Positions 27,364-35,646 of a stretch of 64,000 nt of DNA are shown here, piece after piece. The position numbers were made by a program, and so were the translations under genes. Origin of the DNA: Pseudomonas cannabina (lineage in GTDB: Bacteria; Pseudomonadota; Gammaproteobacteria; Pseudomonadales; Pseudomonadaceae); the NCBI RefSeq assembly GCF_900100365.1, contig NZ_FNKU01000001.1, positions 2,108,001-2,172,000 on the forward strand. The letters run 5' to 3'. Each line of letters starts with the position of its first letter. The first letter of the stretch is position 1. The notes beneath the pieces were generated by a model. It was not told the origin of the DNA, did no database searches, and saw only the letters and a list, made by a program, of their open reading frames with translations.

Positions 27364-28281
27364 ATGTTCGGATTTCTCTTGCGGCGCCTGGGCATTGCCT
27401 TGTGCGTAGCGATTACCGTGTCGGTGATCAGCTTTTCCCTGTTGCACCTGTCCGGCGACCTGGCCACGGCCATCGGCGGGCCGGAAGCCAGCAGCGAGCA
27501 GATCGAACAGATCCGTGTGCAATACGGCCTCAACAAACCGTTGGTCACGCAGTATTTCGAATGGCTGGCCGACGTGGTGCGCCTTGATTTTGGCGACTCG
27601 TTCTTCTTTCAGGAGTCGGTCTACAACCTGATCGCCTCGCGCCTGACGATCACCCTCGGGCTGGGCGCGATGGCGTTGAGTATCGCGCTGTTGATCGCCA
27701 TTCCGCTGGGTGTGCTGGCAGCGGTGAAGCGTGACACCTGGGTGGACCGGCTGGCGCTGAGCATCGCGGTGCTGGGCCAGGCGATGCCGAGTTTCTGGTT
27801 TGCGCTGATGCTGATCGTGGTGTTCTCGGTCACTCTGAAATGGCTGCCGGTGTCAGGCAACTCGACCTGGGCGCACTTCGTCATGCCCGCCATTGCACTG
27901 GGGTATTACGCCACGCCCGCAATCATGCGCCTGACCCGTGCCGGCATGCTCGATGTGCTCAATTCCGACTACATCCGCACCGCCCGCGCCAAGGGCCTGC
28001 GCCCCGCCACCGTGCTGTTCAAACACGCGCTGCGCAACGCGCTGATTCCGGTGGTGGCACTGGCCGCTGTGGAATTCGGCTTCATGCTCGGCGGTTCGGT
28101 GGTCATCGAAACGGTCTTCTCGCTGCAGGGCATCGGCCAGCTGGCCTGGGATGCGATTGCCCGTGATGACTTTCCGGTGGCGCAGGCAGTCGTGCTGCTG
28201 ATCGCGGTGATCTACATCGTCCTCACGCTGCTGGCCGACGTGCTCAATGCACTGCTCGACCCGCGCATCCGCGTGAAATAG
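27364..28281 (+). CDS. ABC peptide transporter permease (DppB-like)
   Basis: This 305-residue inner-membrane permease has six helices and the EAA loop LNSDYIRTARAKGLRPATVLFKHALRNA. DppB-type N-terminal features include LLRRLGIALCVAITVSVISF. The ATG at 27364 was selected because it begins MFGFLLRRLG; a start at 27313 has no support. The next permease begins 8 bp after its stop. Confidence 0.92.
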   Translation: MFGFLLRRLGIALCVAITVSVISFSLLHLSGDLATAIGGPEASSEQIEQIRVQYGLNKPLVTQYFEWLADVVRLDFGDSFFFQESVYNLIASRLTITLGLGAMALSIALLIAIPLGVLAAVKRDTWVDRLALSIAVLGQAMPSFWFALMLIVVFSVTLKWLPVSGNSTWAHFVMPAIALGYYATPAIMRLTRAGMLDVLNSDYIRTARAKGLRPATVLFKHALRNALIPVVALAAVEFGFMLGGSVVIETVFSLQGIGQLAWDAIARDDFPVAQAVVLLIAVIYIVLTLLADVLNALLDPRIRVK

Positions 28282-28289
28282 GAGGCCCC

Positions 28290-29198
28290 ATGAGCACAAC
28301 CACCTCATCGCCGCTGGTCATCAACGACTACCAGCCGCCAGCACGTAGCGTCTGGCGCACGCTGCGCAACAGCTTCGGTCATCGCGGTTTTGCAATCGGC
28401 GCGGTGCTGCTGTTGATCATCCTGTTCGGCGCGCTGTTCGCCCCTTGGCTGGCTCCCTACGACCCTTACGCACAAGACGTGATGCTGCGCATGAAACCGC
28501 CCGTGTGGATGGCCAACGGCACCTGGGATTACGTGCTCGGCACCGACAAACTGGGCCGCGATTACCTGTCGCGCCTGCTGTACGGTGCGCGCATTTCACT
28601 GTTCATCGGCTTCTCGGCAGCGCTGATCTCTGGCGTCATCGGCACCATCATGGGCTTGTTGGCGGGCTACTTCGGCGGCAAGACCGACGCGCTGATCAGC
28701 TACCTGATCACCACGCGCCTGGCGATGCCGGTAGTAATGGTCGCACTGGCCTCCGCATCGTTGATCGGCGGATCGCTGAAAGTTGTGATCATCCTGCTCG
28801 GCTGTCTGCTCTGGGACCGTTTCGCCGTGGTGGTGCGCGCTGCCGTGCAACAAATTCGCGACGCCGAATACGTCGCCTCGGCGCAGGCACTGGGTTGCTC
28901 GACGCTACGCATTCTGGCAAGCGAAATCCTGCCCAATCTGGTCGGCGCGCTGATCGTCGTCGCCACGCTGGAGATGGCTCACGCGATACTTCTGGAATCA
29001 GCACTGTCGTTCCTCGGCGTCGGCGTGCAGCCACCGATTCCGTCCTGGGGCCTGATGATCGCCGAGGGCAAACCGTACATGTTTTTTTCACCGTGGGTCA
29101 TCGCCATTCCCGGCGTCGCCCTGATGGTGCTGGTGCTGGGCATCAATCTGGTCGGTGACGGCCTGCGCGACCTGATTCTGCCCGACGGGCGCAACTGA
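28290..29198 (+). CDS. ABC peptide transporter permease (DppC-like)
   Basis: This 302-residue permease pairs with the preceding one. It has an N-terminal cytoplasmic segment, about six helices and the EAA loop RDAEYVASAQALGCSTLRILASEILPN. The DppC-type motif DPYAQDVMLRMKPPVW (about residues 60-75) and VLGTDKLGRDYLSRLLYG support the assignment. An AGGAG precedes the ATG by 7 bases. Confidence 0.93.
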   Translation: MSTTTSSPLVINDYQPPARSVWRTLRNSFGHRGFAIGAVLLLIILFGALFAPWLAPYDPYAQDVMLRMKPPVWMANGTWDYVLGTDKLGRDYLSRLLYGARISLFIGFSAALISGVIGTIMGLLAGYFGGKTDALISYLITTRLAMPVVMVALASASLIGGSLKVVIILLGCLLWDRFAVVVRAAVQQIRDAEYVASAQALGCSTLRILASEILPNLVGALIVVATLEMAHAILLESALSFLGVGVQPPIPSWGLMIAEGKPYMFFSPWVIAIPGVALMVLVLGINLVGDGLRDLILPDGRN

Positions 29199-29214
29199 CA
29201 GAGGAGATCCGCAC

Positions 29215-30216
29215 ATGGCGCTGTTGCATGTTGAAAACCTGCGTGTCGAGATCCCGCTCGGGCAAGACACGCTCCACGCAGTGCGCGGCCTGGACTTTGA
29301 AGTCGAGCGCGGCGAAATGCTGTGCATCGTCGGCGAGTCGGGTTGCGGCAAATCCCTGACTTCGCTGGCACTCATGGACCTGCTGCCGCGCAAGGCCCGG
29401 CGCACCGCGACCACCCTGAGCCTGGACGGCATCGACATGCTGACCCAGAGCGAACGGCAGATGTGCGACCTGCGCGGCAATCGTCTGGCGATGATCTTTC
29501 AGGAACCCATGACCTCACTGAACCCGGCGTACAGCATCGGCGATCAGCTCAGCGAAGTGCTGACCCGGCACCGCAAGGTATCGCGCAAGGAAGCCCTGCA
29601 ACGTGCGGCGCAGATGCTCGAAAAAGTCGGCATCAGCAACGCCGGCGAGCGCCTGCGCCAGTACCCGCATCAGTTGTCGGGCGGCCTGCGTCAGCGGGTG
29701 ATCATTGCCATGGCGCTAATGTGCGAACCGGACGTGATCATTGCCGACGAGCCCACGACCGCGCTGGACGTGACCATTCAGGCGCAAATCCTGCGCCTGA
29801 TACGCGACATCCAGAAAGAGTTCGGTCTGGCGGTGATTTTCATCACCCACGATTTGGGGCTGGTGGCGCGGATAGCCGACCGGGTGGCGGTGATGTACGC
29901 CGGGCAGATCGTCGAAACCGCCCCGGCGGTCGAGCTGTTCGAGAACCCGCAACATCCGTACACGCGTGGCCTGCTGGCGAGCATTCCGATCCCCGGACGC
30001 ACTCAGCCGGGCCAACCGCTGGGTTCGATTCCGGGGCTGGTGCCCAGCCTGGTCGGTGAACAACACGGCTGCGCCTTCCGCAACCGTTGCCCGCAGGCGA
30101 TAACAGCCTGCGCCGATGAAGTACCGCCCGTTCACAGCCATAACCACATGACCCGCTGCCTGTTTGCCTCGGCGGGCGCCGAACCTGTGTTGCAGCGTGA
30201 GGGCATGACGTCATGA
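29215..30216 (+). CDS. ABC peptide transporter ATPase, first subunit (DppD-like)
   Basis: This 333-residue ATPase has Walker A GESGCGKSLTS (around residue 40), the signature LSGGLRQRV and Walker B DVIIADEPTTALDV, plus the C-terminal oligopeptide-type extension with its Cys motif (HGCAFRNRCPQA). All nucleotide-binding motifs are intact, unlike the adjacent second ATPase. Its stop overlaps the start of that gene (ATGA). Confidence 0.94.
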   Translation: MALLHVENLRVEIPLGQDTLHAVRGLDFEVERGEMLCIVGESGCGKSLTSLALMDLLPRKARRTATTLSLDGIDMLTQSERQMCDLRGNRLAMIFQEPMTSLNPAYSIGDQLSEVLTRHRKVSRKEALQRAAQMLEKVGISNAGERLRQYPHQLSGGLRQRVIIAMALMCEPDVIIADEPTTALDVTIQAQILRLIRDIQKEFGLAVIFITHDLGLVARIADRVAVMYAGQIVETAPAVELFENPQHPYTRGLLASIPIPGRTQPGQPLGSIPGLVPSLVGEQHGCAFRNRCPQAITACADEVPPVHSHNHMTRCLFASAGAEPVLQREGMTS

Positions 30217-31227
30217 CTAATCAAGCCCTGAACACCAGCGTCAAAAAAGACATTGCTCTGGAGCTGTGTGACATCCGTCGCGAATTCAGCATCAGCCGTG
30301 GCTTTTTCAAACCCAATGCCACCTTGAAAGCAGTCGATGGCGTGTCACTGCGTCTGATGCGCGGCGAAACCCTCGGGCTGGTCGGCGAATCAGGCTGCGG
30401 CAGAAGCACTCTGGCGAAGATGCTGCTCGGCCTGCTCGCACCCAGCAGCGGCGATGTGCTGGTCAACGGCAAGCATCTGGCCAGCACCGACCGCAAGGAA
30501 ATGGCAAGGCGCATCCAGCCAATCTTTCAGGACCCCTACTCGTCGCTGAACCCGCGCAAAACCCTGCGCGAAATCGTCACCCTGCCGCTGATCGTGCATG
30601 ACATCGGCACCAACGCCGAACGCCGCCAGCGTGTCGAAGCGATGATGGACGTGGTCGGCTTGCCGAAAAGAGTCATCGACAGCTACCCCAGCCAGCTTTC
30701 CGGTGGGGCAGCGCCAGCGTGTGGCGATTGCCCGGGCACTGGTAATGCGCCCGGACGTGTTGATCTGCGACGAACCGACTTCGGCGCTGGACGTTTCGGT
30801 GCAGGCACAGATTCTCAACCTGTTGCAGGACCTGAAACAGGAATTCGGCCTGACCTACCTGCTGATCAGCCACAACTTGGCGGTCATCGAGCATCTGGCC
30901 GACCGGGTGGCGGTGATGTATCTGGGCCGCATCGTCGAAGAGCGCAGCCGCGAATCACTGTTCGCGAGACCCGGCCACCCCTACACCCAAGCGCTGCTGG
31001 ACTCGGTACTGACCCCGGACCCGCACCTGGGCATTCCCGATCTGGGCCTGCACGGCACTTTCCCCAACCCCATGTCGCCGCCGTCCGGCTGCGCTTTTCA
31101 TCCGCGCTGCCCCGGCTGCATGGCGGTGTGCAAAGAATATTATCCGGCCACTGGGCGCATGGAAGGCGGAACCGTCCGTTGCCACTTGCGCGACACTTCG
31201 AAAACCCTGGAGCTGATGCCCTCATGA
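30213..31227 (+). pseudogene. ABC peptide transporter ATPase, second subunit (DppF-like), frameshifted
   Basis: The first part (30213-30707) reads as a DppF-type ATPase through QLSGG. The second part, from 30709, continues in another frame with [34 protein letters not shown] and ends at 31227. One extra G in the run GGGG (30705-30708) splits the gene inside the signature motif. In addition the Walker A reads GESGCGRST with Arg in place of the catalytic Lys. The unshifted frame happens to stay open into the next gene, giving an 812-codon frame. Two lesions argue for decay rather than a single sequencing error, though the Arg could be a natural variant. Confidence 0.8.
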
Positions 31228-32651
31228 GTAGCCGTTCACATGCCATCGAAAACGCCACCGAGCAGTTCGACAACGGCACCTTTTTCGCCCTGCTTGGCGA
31301 CAGCGTCGCGTACTCCACTCAAAGCCAGGAGGCCGCGAGCCTGCCGGAGCTTTACCATTATCTGAACGAGTTCATCACCCCGCATGTCGAGCGGCTTGGT
31401 TTCAGCGTCCAGGTGCACGACAACCCGGTAGCCGGGCGCGGGCCGCTGATGATCGCCACCCGCCTCGAAGACCCGGCGCTGCCGACCCTGCTCAGCTACG
31501 GCCATGGTGACGTGGTGCGCGGTTACGATGCGCAGTGGCAAGCGGGCCTGTCACCGTGGAAGGTAACCGAGCGCGGTGATCGCTGGTACGGCCGTGGCAC
31601 GGCGGACAACAAAGGCCAGCATCTGATCAATCTGACCGCGCTCGAACAAACCCTCAAGGCGCGCGACGGCACGCTGGGTTTCAACGTCAAACTGCTGCTG
31701 GAAATGGGCGAAGAAGACGGCTCGCCGGGCCTCAGTGCGTTCTGCCAGGCGCATGCCGAAGAGCTTGCGGCGGATATTTTCATCGCCTCCGACGGCCCGC
31801 GTCTGGCCGCCGCGCGCCCTACCCTGTTTCTCGGCTCGCGCGGGGTGTTCAACTTCGAGCTGACGGTGAACCTGCGCGAAGGCGCGCACCATTCCGGCAA
31901 CTGGGGCGGGCTGCTGGCCAACCCCGGCATCATTCTGGCCAATGCGATTGCCAGCATGGTCGATGAGCACGGCCGGGTGAAAGTCGCGGGGCTCATGCCC
32001 GCAGCCATTCCCGAGGCGGTCAAAACGGCGCTGGCGGATATCGAGGTCGGTGGCGGTCCCGGTGATCCGGACATCGACCCTAATTGGGGCGACCCGGCGC
32101 TGTCGCTCAGCGAAAAAGTCTTCGGCTGGAACACCTTGGATATCCTCGCCTTCAAGACCGGCAACCCGGACGCACCGGTACACGCCATCCCCGGCAAGGC
32201 CCACGCGCTGTGCCACATCCGCTTTGTGGTCGACAGCGACTACAACGCCTTTATCCCTGCGGTACGTGCGCATCTGGACGCACACGGTTTCACTCAGGTC
32301 GAGGTCCGGCAGACGCGCATGGACGTGATGCACGCCACGCGCCTGTCACCGGACAGCCCGTGGGTCGGCTGGGCGCTGGAGTCGCTGGCCACCACCACCG
32401 GCAAGAAGCCCGCGCTGCTGCCCAATCTGGGTGGTTCGCTGCCCAACGACGTGTTCGCTGAAGTGCTGGGCCTGCCGACGGTCTGGGTGCCACACTCGTA
32501 CCCGGCGTGCTCGCAGCATGCCCCCGACGAGCATTTGCTGGCGCCGGTGGTCAAAGAAAGTCTGCAAATCATGGCCGGGCTGTTCTGGGACCTTGGCACC
32601 GACGGCGCACGGCTGACCCGCGAGCATCGGGCACAGGAGCTGCGTGAATGA
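31224..32651 (+). CDS. M20-family metallopeptidase
   Basis: This 475-residue peptidase of the M20 family has [10 protein letters not shown] (first metal site), [17 protein letters not shown] (bridging Asp), [11 protein letters not shown] (catalytic Glu and ligand) and a C-terminal His ([15 protein letters not shown]). The GAHHSG dimerisation-domain region lies in the middle. It would cleave dipeptides or N-acyl amino acids brought in by the transporter. The ATG overlaps the ATPase stop (ATGA) and the gene ends over the next start. Confidence 0.9.
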   Translation: MSSRSHAIENATEQFDNGTFFALLGDSVAYSTQSQEAASLPELYHYLNEFITPHVERLGFSVQVHDNPVAGRGPLMIATRLEDPALPTLLSYGHGDVVRGYDAQWQAGLSPWKVTERGDRWYGRGTADNKGQHLINLTALEQTLKARDGTLGFNVKLLLEMGEEDGSPGLSAFCQAHAEELAADIFIASDGPRLAAARPTLFLGSRGVFNFELTVNLREGAHHSGNWGGLLANPGIILANAIASMVDEHGRVKVAGLMPAAIPEAVKTALADIEVGGGPGDPDIDPNWGDPALSLSEKVFGWNTLDILAFKTGNPDAPVHAIPGKAHALCHIRFVVDSDYNAFIPAVRAHLDAHGFTQVEVRQTRMDVMHATRLSPDSPWVGWALESLATTTGKKPALLPNLGGSLPNDVFAEVLGLPTVWVPHSYPACSQHAPDEHLLAPVVKESLQIMAGLFWDLGTDGARLTREHRAQELRE

Positions 32652-33799
32652 ATGACGCCCAACGGCAGGCAACCGACTGGCTGAGCGGGCAGTACGAGGC
32701 GATGGAGTCGCTGCTGCAACGCCTGGTGGATACCGATTCCAACAGCTACGACAAGGCCGGGGTCGATGCGGTCGGCGATTTGCTCAGCGCACAATTGCAG
32801 GCCGACGGGATCAGCGTCGAGCGCATCCCCGTCGAGGGTTTCGGTGACGTGCTGTTGGCTGAACTGCCCGGCGGCCCCGGCAAGCCCGTGTTACTGCTCG
32901 GCCATCGCGACACGGTGTTCCCGAAAGGCACGACCGCTACACGCGGCTACACAAACGACAGCGAACTGGCCTATGGCCCCGGTGTGGCGGACATGAAAGG
33001 CGGACTGGTGCTGAACTGCTTTGCCCTTAAAGCGCTGAAACGCCTCGGCCCGCTGCCGTTTCCGGTGCAGATTCTGTACACCGGCGACGAAGAAATCGGC
33101 TCCACCAGTGCTCGTGTTCACATCGAAAAATACGCCCGACAAGCGCGCGCGGTACTCAACCCGGAACCGGGACGCGCCAGCGGTAATGTGGTCAGCGCCC
33201 GTAAAGGCGGTGCAACGCTGATCATCGAAGTCAGCGGTCGTGCGGCGCATTCAGGGGTCAACCACGCCGATGGCGCCAGCGCCATTCAGGCCTTGGCGCA
33301 CAAGGTGATCAAACTGCATGCGCTGACGGATTATGCAGCGGGCATCACCACCAACGTCGGGCTGATCTCGGGCGGCACCTCCAGCAATACCGTCGCCCCC
33401 AGCGCCACGGCCAAGCTCGATGTGCGCTTTGTCGAACTCAGGCAGTGGGATGACATTCTCGCGGCGGTCCAGACCATCGTCGCCGAAGAGGAACTGCCTG
33501 GCACATCGGCCAGGCTGCTGGAAGCCACGACCTTTCTGCCGATGGAAGCCCGGCACAGCACCGAACTACTGAGTCTCTATCAGGGCCTCGCGCAGGAACT
33601 GGGTTTCAGCGTGCAAGGCGAATTCACCGGCGGCTGCGCCGATTCGGGTTTCACCGCCAGCCTCGGCATCCCGACCCTGTGCGGCCTCGGCCCGGTGGGC
33701 GGCAAGGTGCACACCGACGGCGAGTATCTGGAGCTGAACACATTGGTGCCCAGAGGTCAGGCGCTGGTGGCGACGATACTGGCGCTGGGGGATGTTTGA
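32648..33799 (+). CDS. M20-family metallopeptidase (carboxypeptidase G2-like)
   Basis: This 383-residue M20 peptidase, related to glutamate carboxypeptidases, has the motifs LLLGHRDTVFP, YGPGVADMKGGLVLNCFAL and YTGDEEIGSTSARV. The GRAAHSGVNHADGASA region belongs to the dimerisation domain, and the C-terminal HTDGEYLELNTLVPRG is typical. It overlaps the preceding peptidase by 4 bp (ATGA), so both are made from one message. No signal peptide is seen, so it should be cytoplasmic. Confidence 0.9.
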   Translation: MNDAQRQATDWLSGQYEAMESLLQRLVDTDSNSYDKAGVDAVGDLLSAQLQADGISVERIPVEGFGDVLLAELPGGPGKPVLLLGHRDTVFPKGTTATRGYTNDSELAYGPGVADMKGGLVLNCFALKALKRLGPLPFPVQILYTGDEEIGSTSARVHIEKYARQARAVLNPEPGRASGNVVSARKGGATLIIEVSGRAAHSGVNHADGASAIQALAHKVIKLHALTDYAAGITTNVGLISGGTSSNTVAPSATAKLDVRFVELRQWDDILAAVQTIVAEEELPGTSARLLEATTFLPMEARHSTELLSLYQGLAQELGFSVQGEFTGGCADSGFTASLGIPTLCGLGPVGGKVHTDGEYLELNTLVPRGQALVATILALGDV

Positions 33800-33807
33800 A
33801 GATGTAT

Positions 33808-33890
33808 CGCGGACCGGGCGTCGCTTCGCTTGTCCGCGAACCGTGATTTTGTAGGAGCGGACTTGTCCGCGAACTGCCGGGAACCGGCAG
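33808..33890. repeat. REP pair (BIME-like) after the peptidase gene
   Basis: REP 1 is CGCGGAC...GTCCGCG at 33808-33838. A GTAGGAG-type REP follows at 33851-33890, with GCGGACTTGTCCGC and CTGCCGG/CCGGCAG palindromes. REP 1 is repeated in inverted orientation at 56394-56424 with one mismatch. The rest of the gap before the amidase gene (33891-34072) shows only degraded repeat-like DNA and a GAGGA ribosome site. Confidence 0.8.
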
Positions 33891-34072
33891 CACAACCAGC
33901 CGCATCGGTCTACCAGACACAGCCAAGGTGGCTGAATTCAGGGCCGCTTCGCGCCCCATCGCAGCCGTCCTAACCTCCTGAATCTCCCACGGCCTCCGGC
34001 CAGAATCAAAAGCAGATTCGTGCATAGCCGTAAATGTGGAGCGTGAGTACTATCACCACTATGAGGAACCCC

Positions 34073-35596
34073 ATGCAAAATCCATCCGAACTGCTCGGCA
34101 AATCCGCCGCTGAATTACGTGCGCTGATCGGCAACAAACAGATCTCGCCAGTGGAATTGCTCGACGCCTGTATCGAGCGTATCGAAAGCTTTAATCCAAA
34201 AATCAACGCTTTCGCCGCGACCTGCTTCGAGCGCGCCCGGGATGAGGCTGTGATCGCCGAGCAGGCGGTCCTGCAAGGCAAACCGCTGGGGTTGCTGCAC
34301 GGCCTGCCGATCGGCATCAAGGACCTGGAAGAAACCGCCGGCGTGCTCACCACCTACGGCTCGCAACTGTTTCGCGACAACCTACCCGCGCAGGACAACC
34401 TGTTCGTGGCCCGTCTGCGCGCGGCCGGGGCGATCATGGTCGGCAAGACCAATGTTCCAGAACTCGGCGCAGGCGCCAACACCCGCAACGTGGTGTGGGG
34501 CGCGACGGGCAACCCGTTCAACCCCGAGCTGAATGCCGGCGGTTCCTCGGGGGGCTCGGCCGCCGCGCTGGCGGTGGACATGGTGCCGTTATGCAGCGGC
34601 TCGGACACCGGTGGCTCACTGCGCATTCCAGCCGCGCTGTGCGGCATCGTCGGCCTGCGCCCTTCGCCGGGGCTGATGCCGAGCGAGCGCAAGAAACTCG
34701 GCTGGACGCCGATTTCCGTGGTCGGCCCGATGGGCCGTACTGTCGCTGACACCCTGCTGCAGCTGCGCGCCAGCGCCGGGCTGGGGCAGTCCGACCCATT
34801 GAGCTACGCCGTTGCCGATGACGAGTTCGCGCCACGCACGGTCGACCTCAGCCAGTTACGGGTCGGTTACAGCGAAGATTTCGGTACGTGCGCGGTGGAC
34901 ACCCCGATCCGCGCAGTCTTCCGCGACAAGATCAACGCCCTGAGACCGCTGTTCAAGTCCTGCGAAGCCATCGACCTGAACCTGACCAGCGCCCACCGCA
35001 CCTTCGACGTGTTGCGCGCAGAAGCCTTTGTCGCCGGCTTGCAGGACGCCCACGACCGCGACCCGGACGCATTGGGCCCCAACACCCGTGCCAACTTCGA
35101 GATGGGCGCGGCGATGTCGCTGCAAGACTGCGTCAAGGCGCATGGCGAGCAGAGCCGGATTTTTCGCGGGTTCCAGAAACAGTTTGAGCACTACGACCTG
35201 ATCCTTGCACCGACCACACCCGTGTCGCCCTTCCCCTGGAGCGAACTGTACCTGCGCGAAGTCAACGGCGTGCAACTGGACAATTACTACCGCTGGCTGG
35301 CGCTGTGCTACACCATCACCCTGACCACCAACCCGGCGTTGTCCTTGCCCTGCGGCACCGACCACAACGGCATGCCATTCGGGCTACAAGTGATTGGCAG
35401 CTTTCGGGGCGATGCGAAGCTGCTGGCCTGCGCCGAGGCGCTTGAGCAAGCAACGGCAAATAACCCACGCTTGTCCCGACCACGCCCGGACCTGCAGAAA
35501 CTGCTGGCGTCGGCGGTCGATCTGACACACATCGTCACCCATCCACCGATTTATGGCGGGACGAAAACCGGCACGCCGGAGATTGGTGCGATGTGA
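34073..35596 (+). CDS. Amidase of the amidase-signature family
   Basis: This 507-residue amidase-signature hydrolase has the Ser-cisSer-Lys machinery: the Lys in GLPIGIKDLEE, and the Gly/Ser-rich signature AGGSSGGSAAALAVDMVPLCSGSDTGGSLRIPAALCGIVGLRP. It would hydrolyse an amide, releasing ammonia. The ATG at 34073 has GAGGA 6 bases upstream; ATGs at 34034 and 34061 are less likely. It sits at the end of the peptide cluster, separated by REP DNA, so co-transcription is uncertain. The substrate is unknown. Confidence 0.9.
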   Translation: MQNPSELLGKSAAELRALIGNKQISPVELLDACIERIESFNPKINAFAATCFERARDEAVIAEQAVLQGKPLGLLHGLPIGIKDLEETAGVLTTYGSQLFRDNLPAQDNLFVARLRAAGAIMVGKTNVPELGAGANTRNVVWGATGNPFNPELNAGGSSGGSAAALAVDMVPLCSGSDTGGSLRIPAALCGIVGLRPSPGLMPSERKKLGWTPISVVGPMGRTVADTLLQLRASAGLGQSDPLSYAVADDEFAPRTVDLSQLRVGYSEDFGTCAVDTPIRAVFRDKINALRPLFKSCEAIDLNLTSAHRTFDVLRAEAFVAGLQDAHDRDPDALGPNTRANFEMGAAMSLQDCVKAHGEQSRIFRGFQKQFEHYDLILAPTTPVSPFPWSELYLREVNGVQLDNYYRWLALCYTITLTTNPALSLPCGTDHNGMPFGLQVIGSFRGDAKLLACAEALEQATANNPRLSRPRPDLQKLLASAVDLTHIVTHPPIYGGTKTGTPEIGAM

Positions 35597-35610
35597 GGAC
35601 GGTACAGAAA

Positions 35611-35634
35611 TCGAGGGGCAAAGCTGCCCCTCGA
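35611..35634. terminator. Strong hairpin between converging genes
   Basis: The perfect 10-bp stem TCGAGGGGCA/TGCCCCTCGA has a 4-nt loop and is located between the amidase stop and the converging dehydrogenase stop. It is followed by TTTC on the minus strand. It probably acts as a shared terminator. Confidence 0.65.
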
Positions 35635-35646
35635 CGGTGATAGGCG

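Noticed and set aside
30213..32651. One 812-codon reading frame fusing an ABC ATPase to an M20 peptidase
   Set aside because: The middle 170 codons match neither family, while the correct ATPase sequence is in another frame and the peptidase has its own ATG overlapping the ATPase stop.
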